Below, piece by piece: positions 40,974-49,456 of a stretch of DNA of 60,291 nt. Both the position numbers and the translations under genes were made by a program. The stretch comes from Chromatiales bacterium (lineage in GTDB: Bacteria; Pseudomonadota; Gammaproteobacteria; Steroidobacterales; GCA-2729495), in assembly GCA_002729495.1 (NCBI GenBank), contig PBYE01000074.1, positions 1 through 60,291 on the forward strand, given 5' to 3'. Each line of letters opens with the position of its first letter. Position 1 is the first letter of the stretch. A model generated the notes under the pieces. The model ran no database searches. It saw only the letters and a program-made list of their open reading frames with translations, and was not told the DNA's origin.

Positions 40974-42590
40974 ATGCGTAGTTCTCGCCTGCAGCTTGCT
41001 GCGCTGCTGTTCGTAACCCTGCTTGTCTACGCGGCCTCTTTGCAAAACGGCTACGTTCATCTTGACGACACCCTGTACCTCGTTAATAACGATCTTGTCA
41101 CTGATTTTTCCCTACGGCGCTTCGGTGAACTGTTTACAAGCATACGCGGTAACTTCACACCACTTACCTGGTTGACGCATATCGTTGCGTGGCGTTTGTC
41201 AGGTGAAAACCCCTTTGGCCACCATGTAATCAGCTTGCTGTTCCACCTTGGCAACGTCGCATTGGTTTTTATTGTCATTGGAAAGTTGTACAGGATCGGA
41301 CTGCTTGAACGTCTGGCCGGTGGTGCAGAATCGGCAAGCTTTATTCCGTTCTTTGCGACGCTGTTGTTTGCTTTACACCCACAGAATGCAGAAGCCGTGT
41401 GCTGGCTGGCCGCGCGCAAAGACCTGGTCATGACCAGTTTTGTGTTGTTGTCGGCGGGATTCTATATCCGTTATCTCCGGACAGAATCAGCAGGTTTATA
41501 TGTTGTGGCCGCAGTCGCATTCTGCCTTGCCTGCCTCTCCAAGCCGACTGCGGCCATGTGGGTCATGGTTCTGCTGGTGCTGGACGCCGCGGCATGCAGG
41601 CGATCTTTTGTTCTGCGCCAGGCAACCCTGCGAGTGCTGCCGTTCCTGGCCATTGCGGTCATCATTAGTTACCTGGCCTACAGCGCGCAACAGTCGGCGG
41701 GCGCGATGGGCGGCAGCGATCCATTCAGCTCGTTCGACCGCATGGTTATCGTGCTGAAAAATCTGTATAGCTATTTCGCACGCTATTTTTTGGCTGGCAA
41801 ATTCTTTGTTAACTACCCGCTGAATAAAGATATTGGCTGGCAGGCATTTGCTGGTGGTGCAGGGCTTATGGCACTTTGCGCTTCACTTGCCAGCGAACGC
41901 TTCAGGGCGTCCGGCCTGGCCGGGCTCTGCACGGTTGTTCTGTTGCTACCCAGCGTCGGCATTGTTCAGTATGGCGTGCAGGCTACCGCCGATCGCTTTG
42001 CTTACATGGCGTTTCTGCCAATGCATTTGTGGATTACGGTGCTGGCAGCAATAGGGCTACGGTTTGTGCAGGAGCGCAGGATGGTGCTGGTCATTCGCGG
42101 GGCGATAGTGCTTGTTTTTCTATTGCTCGCGCAAATGACTTTCCTGCAGGCATCTGTCTGGCGTACTGATTTGAGTTTGTGGGCGCATGGCGTGCGCGCT
42201 GAGCCGGATAATCCGCTGGCTTACCAGTATCTCGGTGACGCATTCCTTCGGCATGGGAATGCCGAAACGGCAATAGAGAGTTACCAGCAGAGCATTGCCC
42301 TGATCGGTCCGGGTGTCTACATGGATACACGATCACTATATTTTGGGCTCGGTCGCGCGTACTTCGAGCTGGGTGACTATGATGCCGCCCATGAATGGTT
42401 CAGTCGCCTGTTCGACGACAACTCTGAAACTTTCAGCCGGATTGGCTATGCATATTATTTTGTCGCCGATATTCTTATGCGGAAAGGCCGGACTAAAGAG
42501 GCGCTGCATTACGTGAGGGAAAGCCTCAAGCGGGTCCCGGGTTTTCTCCGGGCGAGGGAACTGGAAGCGGAGCTTCTAGAGCTCCGGTAG
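40974..42590 (+). CDS. TMTC-like membrane protein with C-terminal TPR repeats
   Basis: A 538-residue protein: about eleven membrane helices (residues 5-400) with the GT-C-like loop NGYVHLDDTLYLVNND after helix 1 and LFALHPQNAEAVCWLAARKDLV, the signature of TMTC/O-mannosyltransferase-like and related bacterial proteins, followed by at least three tetratricopeptide-like repeats (NPLAYQYLGDAFLRHGNAETAIESY onward). Such proteins are thought to transfer sugars to proteins or to bind peptides via the TPR tail. Start ATG 40974. It converges with the SGNH hydrolase gene on the other strand. The acidic pair in HLDD is consistent with catalysis. Confidence 0.82.
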   Translation: MRSSRLQLAALLFVTLLVYAASLQNGYVHLDDTLYLVNNDLVTDFSLRRFGELFTSIRGNFTPLTWLTHIVAWRLSGENPFGHHVISLLFHLGNVALVFIVIGKLYRIGLLERLAGGAESASFIPFFATLLFALHPQNAEAVCWLAARKDLVMTSFVLLSAGFYIRYLRTESAGLYVVAAVAFCLACLSKPTAAMWVMVLLVLDAAACRRSFVLRQATLRVLPFLAIAVIISYLAYSAQQSAGAMGGSDPFSSFDRMVIVLKNLYSYFARYFLAGKFFVNYPLNKDIGWQAFAGGAGLMALCASLASERFRASGLAGLCTVVLLLPSVGIVQYGVQATADRFAYMAFLPMHLWITVLAAIGLRFVQERRMVLVIRGAIVLVFLLLAQMTFLQASVWRTDLSLWAHGVRAEPDNPLAYQYLGDAFLRHGNAETAIESYQQSIALIGPGVYMDTRSLYFGLGRAYFELGDYDAAHEWFSRLFDDNSETFSRIGYAYYFVADILMRKGRTKEALHYVRESLKRVPGFLRARELEAELLELR

Positions 42591-42604
42591 TGCACTCACC
42601 TGAG

Positions 42605-42619
42605 GCTTTTTCAAAAAGC
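42605..42619. other. Short palindrome between convergent genes
   Basis: GCTTTTTCAAAAAGC is a perfect palindrome lying in the 31-base gap between convergent stops. It could act as a weak two-way terminator, but the stem is almost all A-T. Confidence 0.3.
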
Positions 42620-42621
42620 TG

Positions 42622-43635
42622 CTAGGGTAGCTTGGCTGCCGTACCTTCGGGTAACAGATCGTTAGCGAACAACTCTTCGAGTATTGCCTTTGCCATCAGT
42701 TTGTGCCCGAGTGCATTGGGATGCGAATCCCAGACAGAAACACTGAGTTTGCCTGGCGAGTAGCCGCTGTCTTTGACCCGGTCAGTCACATCTATATAGC
42801 GAAAAACTGGATTGGACGACAAAATTTCTGCGCCCCCACTTTTTCCCTTCTGAACCCAGCTTGGCTGGTAGGCAAGTTTTACGAACGCAATAGGGATGTG
42901 GTTATCGGTACTGATGGTTTGCAGCCGGTCGCCTGCTTTGTGCAGCTGACTTTTAAACAGCTCCTCATCACCCTCTACCCGGTTTCTGCCCGGATGGCCG
43001 GTACCCATCAGGCCGAGCTGCAGCCGAAAATCGATGAAGCGTGCCGAATGTAAATCAAAGAGCGGATGACGCCGGTCAGCTTCCACGTAAGGCACTGGCG
43101 GGTCCTGCCAGAGAACAGTCGGCGTAAAGTATGTAAGCGCAATTAGAATCAGATCCGGTTCATAGGCCAGCGCTTTATCTTCCAGCGTGGCAATTATTTC
43201 GCCAAAACCGTACTGATCAACGCCAAAATTTATAAGTTCAACTCGTTTGGCTGCATTATCTGCGTTAAGCCACTGCTCCAGCTTTGAGTGCCATATCTCA
43301 TCGAGATCCACACCCGAACCCATAGTCCATGAACTGCCCAGAACCACGATACGAAAAGTGTTGGCCGGTTTTTCCAGCGAATACTCGCTGTCGCGGAGTC
43401 CGGCCGAATTTGTTCTGAACTTCACACCCTTGTACCAGACATCCAGATCCTGGCGCAGCTCGTAGTGAACCGCCGGGTTCCCGGCGGCACGCACCAGCCC
43501 GGAATCATGTACCTGGGTAAAGGAATCCATTTTCCCCGGATGGAGCGCTCCAGGTCCGTACAGGTAGATACGAAAGCTCAGCTCCACCACCAGGATGACG
43601 GCCAGAATAAACAGGAGGGATTTCAGGATGTGCAT
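42622..43635 (-). CDS. SGNH/GDSL-family hydrolase-like membrane-anchored protein
   Basis: A 337-residue protein with an uncleaved N-terminal helix (LKSLLFILAVILVVELSFRIYL) that anchors it to the inner membrane facing the periplasm. Block I is FRIVVLGSSWTMGSGV (Ser nucleophile after LGSS) and block V is VWDSHPNALGHKLMA with the Asp and His; Gly and Asn blocks II/III can be located at ELINFGVDQYG and LALTYFTPTVLW. SGNH enzymes deacylate or acylate glycans and lipids. The neighbour is a TMTC-like glycosyltransferase, so envelope glycan modification is a reasonable guess. Start ATG 43635. Confidence 0.85.
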   Translation of the reverse strand: MHILKSLLFILAVILVVELSFRIYLYGPGALHPGKMDSFTQVHDSGLVRAAGNPAVHYELRQDLDVWYKGVKFRTNSAGLRDSEYSLEKPANTFRIVVLGSSWTMGSGVDLDEIWHSKLEQWLNADNAAKRVELINFGVDQYGFGEIIATLEDKALAYEPDLILIALTYFTPTVLWQDPPVPYVEADRRHPLFDLHSARFIDFRLQLGLMGTGHPGRNRVEGDEELFKSQLHKAGDRLQTISTDNHIPIAFVKLAYQPSWVQKGKSGGAEILSSNPVFRYIDVTDRVKDSGYSPGKLSVSVWDSHPNALGHKLMAKAILEELFANDLLPEGTAAKLP

Positions 43636-43847
43636 AAAAAATGAAATAGGCCCGGGTTGGTGGGCAAACTAAATTTAATGTACGGCAATTGCAAATACCT
43701 TGCCGGCGCGCGTTTAACAATATCGGATTGGGCCGATAAATTAGCCCCGAAAGCGGAATTTCCGGCATTTAATCGACTCTAAAGTGGCAGAATAGGGCCT
43801 GGCGGTGCTTTTCAGGTTGCCGGTTGTCTGTCTACGAGAGTGTTACC

Positions 43848-46688
43848 GTGCGTCGACTGTTGAAGACTGTTTCTCCGCTGTGCCTTGGCGCGCTCCTGGG
43901 GGCGTGTGGCGGTGGCGGTTCCGATGATCCTGATATCCTCATCCGCAATGCCGGAACGGCAGAAGGCGATGCCGGTCAGAAAATCCTGCAGTTACTTATC
44001 GAACTCAGTGAGACTTCGACAGATGACGTGACCGGGAGCTATGCATCTGCCAATAACATCCCTGTCTCTGCAGCCGCCGGGAGCGACTATACCGCTGTCA
44101 ATGGTAACTTCACGATTGATGCGGGTGAAATCTCTACGGCTGTTAGTGTCAACATCCTCGGCGATCTTATACCCGAAGCAGACGAGACCTTTACGGTTGA
44201 TATAAGTAATGTCGTTAACGCAACCGTAACCGACAGTTCCGGTACCGGTACTATTTTCAATGATGATGCGGGTACTGCTGATCCTGATATCCTCATCCGC
44301 AATGCCGGAATCACTGAAGGCGATGCAGGTACCAAGGTACTCAATTTTGATATCGATATTACCGACACTACGACCGTTGATGTTACCGGGAATTTCGCAA
44401 CCAACAACGGTTCGGCAATTGCAGGCAGCGATTACACGGCTGTTAACGGCAATTTTACGATTATCGCGGGTCAGACAAATACGACAGTTGGCGTCGATAT
44501 ACTTGGTGATACCGTACCCGAACCTGACGAGACCTTTACGGTTGATATCAGCAATGTATCGAACGCGAACATAGTCGACTCATCCGGTCGCGGCACGATC
44601 TTCGATAATGACGGCGCCGGGGGCGGCAGCGGGCTTGATGCCCGACCCGACAATACAAGCTGCATAGCGCCTGCACGCCCAACCGGCAGTACCACGGTCA
44701 ATGTGGAAATAGCCTTTGGCGCAACGGTAAGTAATGTCACTAAGATTTTGCAGGCGCCGGGTGATGCCAGCCGGTGGTATGTGCTGGAGCAGTCCGGCCT
44801 CATTCGCGTGATCGATGTAGCGACGCCAAACGTTGCCTCGACGTGGCTGGACTTCACCGGCACCGTAAACGACAACTTTGAAGGTGGCATGCTGGGCATG
44901 GCCTTCCATCCGGATTTCCCGAATACACTTGAAGTGTATGTCTCGTATACGGCGGGTAGTCCGATGGTGTCGCGTCTTTCCAGGCTGACACTCGACGAGG
45001 CTGATGATCCTACAATCCTTAACGAGGAAATTCTGCTTACCGTCAATCAGCCGGCAGATAATCACAACGGCGGTGACATCGCCTTCGGCCCGCCCGAACC
45101 GAATCGCTACCTCTACTTCGGCCTGGGCGATGGCGGCGGCGCGCCCGGAACACGTCCGCAGGATACGACGCAGTTGCTGGGTTCGATGCTGCGTATCGAC
45201 GTACTTGGCGTCGGCGTGGGGTACAACATTCCGCCCACTAACCCGTTTAGCGGCAATGCCCGGTGCGGGCCAGGCGATAATGGAGATGACTGCCCGGAAA
45301 TCTACGCCTGGGGTTTTCGTAATCCCTATCGCTGGAGTTTCGATGACACAGGTTTGTGGGTTGGTGATGTTGGCGAAGATGATTGGGAGGAGGTTGATCA
45401 GGTCGAACTCGGCGGAAACTATGGCTGGCAATGTCGCGAGGGCACGCACGTTGTTGGTTACAACATCGACTGCCCGGCCGGTGCAACGCTGACCGATCCG
45501 GTTATCGAGTATCCCCATGCCAATGGCGACCAGTCAGTGACCGGTGGGGTCGTCTACCGCGGCTCTGCTATTCCGTCGTTGTTTGGGCGTTACGTGTACG
45601 GCGATTTCTGGTCGGGCCGCATCTGGGCGCTGGAGAGTGATGGTGGGGGCGGTTATACCAATGAAGAGATCAACTCTTCGGGGCTGAGCATTACGACCTT
45701 TGCGCTTGGTGTAGATGGCGAAATTTACCTTGCGGAATGGTCGGGATCAGGTCGTATACGCAAGTTGACCGCGAACACCAGTGGTAACAACACGATTCCG
45801 GACGATCTTGATAACACGGGCTGTCTCGACATGGATTCGCTTATTCCCTACGGTATACAGGCGCCTTTCTGGTCGGATGGTGCTGTCAAGACCCGTTATA
45901 TTGGCCTGCCGAACGGCACCGATATCGATCCAAATGAAAACGGTGACGATGACTGGGATTTCCCGAACGGCACCGTGCTCGTAGAACACTTCGAGCTGGA
46001 CGGCCAGTTAATCGAGACACGTTTATTCATGCGCCATCCTGATGGTATCTGGGCTGGTTACACTTATGAATGGAACGACGCCGAGACGGCCGCAACCCGG
46101 GTGATCGGCGGTAAGACCCGCACGGTCGGCGGGCAGCAGTGGATCTACCCGGGCGAGGCGCTGTGCCTGGTATGTCATCGTGATTCCTCCGGCAGAAGCC
46201 TCGGGCCGGAAACCGCACAGCTGAACGGTGATTTCACGTATCTGTCGACAGGACGAACGGCTAATCAGCTTACGACACTCGATGACATTGATGTGTTTGA
46301 CCCGGCATTGGTGGGGGCCCCGGCCACGCAACCGCAGTTGACGAATCCTAACGATGTTGGTGCATCGCTGAATGACCGTGCCCGCGCTTATCTGCACACG
46401 AACTGCTCGCACTGTCACCGTACGGGTGCAGGCATACCTTCCGATATGGACCTTAGGTACACCACCGCGTTGGGCGCAACGAATACCTGCAATGTGGCGC
46501 CGAGTTCCGGCGACATGGGTATTAACAACCCGCTCCTGATCGCACCTGGTGAGCCTGCTCGTTCGGCATTGCTTAACCGCATGGATCGCCGTGACGTGAA
46601 CGGCATGCCGCCGCTTGGCTCCAACGTAGTAGATGATGCCGGGGTCGCTCTTATTGACGCCTGGATCCGCAGTTTGGGTGGTTGTTAA
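43848..46688 (+). CDS. Lipoprotein: two Calx-beta domains, sorbosone-dehydrogenase propeller, diheme C-terminus
   Basis: A 946-residue exported protein. Lipobox LLGAC (Cys20) precedes GGGG and two Calx-beta domains (about 25-245) with GSDYTAVNGNFTI and ADETFTVDISNV in each. A glucose/sorbosone-dehydrogenase beta-propeller follows (GGMLGMAFHPDFPNTLEVYVSY, YFGLGDGGGAPGT, YGDFWSGRIWALES). The last 300 residues look like the SO_2930/HNE_0200 diheme family, with two heme motifs CLVCH and CSHCH. The start GTG 43848 gives a proper signal; a TTG 24 bases upstream is the alternative. Propeller plus two hemes in one chain suggests direct electron hand-off at the outer face. The two Calx-beta modules share an exact 31-base DNA repeat 354 bases apart. 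Confidence 0.87.
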   Translation: MRRLLKTVSPLCLGALLGACGGGGSDDPDILIRNAGTAEGDAGQKILQLLIELSETSTDDVTGSYASANNIPVSAAAGSDYTAVNGNFTIDAGEISTAVSVNILGDLIPEADETFTVDISNVVNATVTDSSGTGTIFNDDAGTADPDILIRNAGITEGDAGTKVLNFDIDITDTTTVDVTGNFATNNGSAIAGSDYTAVNGNFTIIAGQTNTTVGVDILGDTVPEPDETFTVDISNVSNANIVDSSGRGTIFDNDGAGGGSGLDARPDNTSCIAPARPTGSTTVNVEIAFGATVSNVTKILQAPGDASRWYVLEQSGLIRVIDVATPNVASTWLDFTGTVNDNFEGGMLGMAFHPDFPNTLEVYVSYTAGSPMVSRLSRLTLDEADDPTILNEEILLTVNQPADNHNGGDIAFGPPEPNRYLYFGLGDGGGAPGTRPQDTTQLLGSMLRIDVLGVGVGYNIPPTNPFSGNARCGPGDNGDDCPEIYAWGFRNPYRWSFDDTGLWVGDVGEDDWEEVDQVELGGNYGWQCREGTHVVGYNIDCPAGATLTDPVIEYPHANGDQSVTGGVVYRGSAIPSLFGRYVYGDFWSGRIWALESDGGGGYTNEEINSSGLSITTFALGVDGEIYLAEWSGSGRIRKLTANTSGNNTIPDDLDNTGCLDMDSLIPYGIQAPFWSDGAVKTRYIGLPNGTDIDPNENGDDDWDFPNGTVLVEHFELDGQLIETRLFMRHPDGIWAGYTYEWNDAETAATRVIGGKTRTVGGQQWIYPGEALCLVCHRDSSGRSLGPETAQLNGDFTYLSTGRTANQLTTLDDIDVFDPALVGAPATQPQLTNPNDVGASLNDRARAYLHTNCSHCHRTGAGIPSDMDLRYTTALGATNTCNVAPSSGDMGINNPLLIAPGEPARSALLNRMDRRDVNGMPPLGSNVVDDAGVALIDAWIRSLGGC

Positions 46689-46692
46689 AGAG

Positions 46693-47127
46693 TCAGCCGG
46701 TGAATTCAATCAGTTCGACTACATTACCGTCGGGGTCGCGCCCGTAAACCATTGAACTGCCTTCCTGCGCCTGCGGTTCGCAGTTGAAAGGCATGCCGGC
46801 AGCACTCAGGCGTTCGTATTCTGCATGTATATCCTCTACCTCCAGGCAGATATGTGTAATGCCGTGGTTGTTAACCGGCCGTAATTTGACCTGTTGCCCG
46901 GGCTCGGGTGACGTAAATTCAAATACTTCCAGAAAAGTTTCACCGATTTTCAACATAGCCGCGCTGGCTTCAGAGTTTTGCAGGCCGGTTACCTCGTCGG
47001 CTTCCGGCGTGCCGGCCGGCCAACCGAATGTCCAGGCTACCTTGCCGCCGATGACTTCCGTATAAAAGCGGACACATTGCTCGAGATCAGGCGTCGAAAT
47101 GGCAGCATGGTGAAATCCCTTTATCAT
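46693..47127 (-). CDS. VOC-family (glyoxalase/bleomycin-resistance-like) protein
   Basis: A 144-residue single-domain vicinal-oxygen-chelate protein: FHHAAISTPDLEQCVRFYTEVIGG at the start and ITHICLEVEDIHAEYERLSAAGMPF later, ending DPDGNVVELIEF with the metal-ligand Glu. The His in FHHAAIS, the His in GITHICLEV and this Glu are likely metal ligands. Members isomerise, epimerise or open rings (methylmalonyl-CoA epimerase, extradiol dioxygenase, glyoxalase). It lies 16 bases from the methyltransferase gene and probably shares its transcript. Substrate unknown. Confidence 0.9.
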   Translation of the reverse strand: MIKGFHHAAISTPDLEQCVRFYTEVIGGKVAWTFGWPAGTPEADEVTGLQNSEASAAMLKIGETFLEVFEFTSPEPGQQVKLRPVNNHGITHICLEVEDIHAEYERLSAAGMPFNCEPQAQEGSSMVYGRDPDGNVVELIEFTG

Positions 47128-47143
47128 GGTATCGGTGCCTCAC

Positions 47144-47890
47144 CTAAACCGGCTTGATAGCAGCCAGGCCGCAGTTTTCCCGGCCATCCATGCGGCCCTT
47201 GCTGCCAAAATCGTCACGCCGTACCCAGACCGCTCTTTCCACCTCGAAGCCGGCTTCTTTGCAGGTCCTTTCCAAAAGGTCAGGACTCATCAGGTTCATG
47301 AATTCCGGGCCAGCATCTTCCCGGCTGGGCGTAAACGGTAGAAAATCGAGTAGCCTTTCCATGAGGCCTGGCCAGCGTTCGCCTTTTTCGATATTGGCGT
47401 CCCAGGTAGGAATGAAATTACGCCAGATACCGTAGGGGGTGTCGGCTACAAGAAAAAAGCGACCACCCGGTTTAAGCCAGCGAAATACGTTGCGCACCGT
47501 CGCATCGATATCATCCCCGCGTAGAAAATGAATTACACGCGAACACAACACGGCGCCAAAATGGTTCTCCGGCAGGTCGATGTCCGGCAGCGTGCCTGCT
47601 TTCAGGGTCAGCCGGTCCCGGCATTCGTCCGGGACGCGCGACAGCAGGACTTCGAGGTGTCGCTCGTCCATATCGCAGGCGGTAACGCGCCCGCCTGCCT
47701 CCAGCGCCTTGATGGTGGCCACGCCGTAAGCACAACCGAGTTCCAGGACTTCGTCCTCGGATGCGCCCGATAGCTGGATAAACTCATTGGCAAATTCGTC
47801 AAGGATTGCGAACATGAAACCCTTGTCGTTCATCGTGGGTTCCATGCCCTTGATCCACTGTTTGGGCATATCAGGGTGTGGTTCAGACAT
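47144..47890 (-). CDS. Class I SAM-dependent methyltransferase
   Basis: A 248-residue methyltransferase with the SAM loop EVLELGCAYGVATIKAL and the acidic RVTACDMD after strand 2; FGAVLCSRVIHFL fits motif IV-V. The N-terminal MSEPHPDMPKQWIKGMEPTMNDKG region resembles enzymes that methylate small molecules. It precedes the VOC gene on the minus strand and could modify a pathway intermediate. The acceptor atom cannot be read from the sequence. Confidence 0.9.
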   Translation of the reverse strand: MSEPHPDMPKQWIKGMEPTMNDKGFMFAILDEFANEFIQLSGASEDEVLELGCAYGVATIKALEAGGRVTACDMDERHLEVLLSRVPDECRDRLTLKAGTLPDIDLPENHFGAVLCSRVIHFLRGDDIDATVRNVFRWLKPGGRFFLVADTPYGIWRNFIPTWDANIEKGERWPGLMERLLDFLPFTPSREDAGPEFMNLMSPDLLERTCKEAGFEVERAVWVRRDDFGSKGRMDGRENCGLAAIKPV

Positions 47891-47963
47891 AAATATAACC
47901 TTCCGAATTAGCGGGCGACAATCCTACCGCAGCTAATAGCGCCGTGCGCCCATATTCAAAGAG

Positions 47964-49205
47964 TCAATCCAGTACGTGGGATAGTAAGCCGTCAGCCAGC
48001 TTGGGCTCGAACCACGTCGATTTCGGCGGCATGACTTCATTGATGTCGGCGACCGCCATCAGCGCTTCCATGGTGGTGGGGTAGAGCGCGAACGCCACTG
48101 CCATCTCGCCGCTGTCCACGCGCTTCTCCAGTTCCGCCAGGCCGCGGATACCGCCAACGAAATCGATACGGTCATCCGTGCGCGGATCGTTAATGCCGAG
48201 TAGCGAGCTGATCACATTAGCCTGCAGCAGGCTAATGTCGAGGCGGGCAACCGGGTCGTCATCGGGCACCCTGTCGGGATCGATACTGAGTACATACCAC
48301 TGACCGTCGAGGTACATACCGAACCGGCCGGGCTTCGCCGGTTTGGCCGGCTCCGCACTTGCGGTAACGGTGAACGCTTCGCCCAGCTTATCCAGCAGGC
48401 TTTGCACCGTGTGTCCGTTCAGGTCGCGGACAACACGGTTGTAATCGAGTATCTGCGTTTCGTTGTGGGGGAAGGCGACGCATAAAAAGTAATCCCAGGA
48501 ATTATTACCTGCACTCGTACCTTCCTGTTCGTTGTGCGCGTGCGCGACCCTGGATGCGGACGCGGACCGGTGGTGGCCGTCCGCGATATACAACGCATCC
48601 ATAGCCTCGAATAAAATGGTTAACCGGGCGATCTTGTCTTTGTCATCCAGAACCCAGATGGTATGGCCCACGCCGTCGTCTGCAACCAGATCGTAGACAG
48701 GGGCGGCGCTGGCGGCCTCGTTGACGATATTTGCTACGTCGGTGGAACTGCGATAGGCCAGCAGCACCGGGCCCGTTTGTGCATTCAGCGCTGTAATCTG
48801 CCGAACACGATCATCTTCTTTTTTCGGCCGCGTGAATTCATGTTTGCGAATACGGTTTTTGTCATAGGCTTTGACCGAACCCGTAAATACCAGCCCGGTC
48901 TGAATGTGATCGTCCATGCGCAGCCGGTAAACGTAAAAGCAGGGTTCGGTTTCACGCACCAGGATGCCTTCATCGACCTGCTTTTGCAGATTTTCGGCGC
49001 CTTTTGCATAGACTTCTGCCGCGTAGGGATCCATACGTTCGGGCAGATCGATTTCCGGTTTGGATATATGCAGGAAACTCCATGGTCGCCCGACTGCCCG
49101 TTCACGCGCCTCCGCGGTATTCAATACGTCATAGGGCGGTGCTGCAACATCGGCGGCGCGGTCCGGCACCGGCCGCAGGCCGCGAAATGTTCTGATCAGG
49201 GGCAT
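47964..49205 (-). CDS. DUF1015 family protein
   Basis: A 413-residue protein of the widely conserved DUF1015 family (also called SpoU-neighbour or YbbC-like in some annotations; function unsettled). Hallmarks are the N-terminal RPVPDRAADVAAPPYDVL, FLHISKPEIDL and the ADGHHRSASASRVAHA block near residue 210, which looks like a catalytic or metal-binding His cluster. Normal length. It begins 73 bases after the methyltransferase gene and is probably expressed separately. Some reports connect the family to serine or sugar-phosphate kinases, but I would not assign that here. Confidence 0.85.
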   Translation of the reverse strand: MPLIRTFRGLRPVPDRAADVAAPPYDVLNTAEARERAVGRPWSFLHISKPEIDLPERMDPYAAEVYAKGAENLQKQVDEGILVRETEPCFYVYRLRMDDHIQTGLVFTGSVKAYDKNRIRKHEFTRPKKEDDRVRQITALNAQTGPVLLAYRSSTDVANIVNEAASAAPVYDLVADDGVGHTIWVLDDKDKIARLTILFEAMDALYIADGHHRSASASRVAHAHNEQEGTSAGNNSWDYFLCVAFPHNETQILDYNRVVRDLNGHTVQSLLDKLGEAFTVTASAEPAKPAKPGRFGMYLDGQWYVLSIDPDRVPDDDPVARLDISLLQANVISSLLGINDPRTDDRIDFVGGIRGLAELEKRVDSGEMAVAFALYPTTMEALMAVADINEVMPPKSTWFEPKLADGLLSHVLD

Positions 49206-49334
49206 CGTGACTCCTGCAAAGCGTACATCCGGCGGATCGTGGCACCGGATGCTTCAAGAAAGGGTGGGCATTTTCTACGAGGCACTGTAGTGAGTCCAGT
49301 CTACGGCTAAAGCATGAGCCTGCCTGGCCCTTTG

Positions 49335-49456
49335 CTGAAGGTTTCAGGCGAGCTCGAGGCAAGGCAAGGGTCGGCGAACAAGCGGAGTGTACACGCCAGT
49401 ACATGAGCATTGTGAGCCGATGCTTAACACCGCATCGTGTCGCCTGAAATCTTCAG
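49335..49456. repeat. Extragenic element with 17-base inverted ends
   Basis: The arms CTGAAGGTTTCAGGCGA (49335) and TCGCCTGAAATCTTCAG (49440) pair with a single mismatch and enclose about 90 bases containing AAGCGGAGTGTACACGCCAG and ATGAGCATTGTGAGC, a pattern seen in dispersed intergenic repeats of gammaproteobacteria. The right arm overlaps the stop of the amine oxidase gene, so the element may form its mRNA end. A decayed copy is at 27356-27440. Confidence 0.7.
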
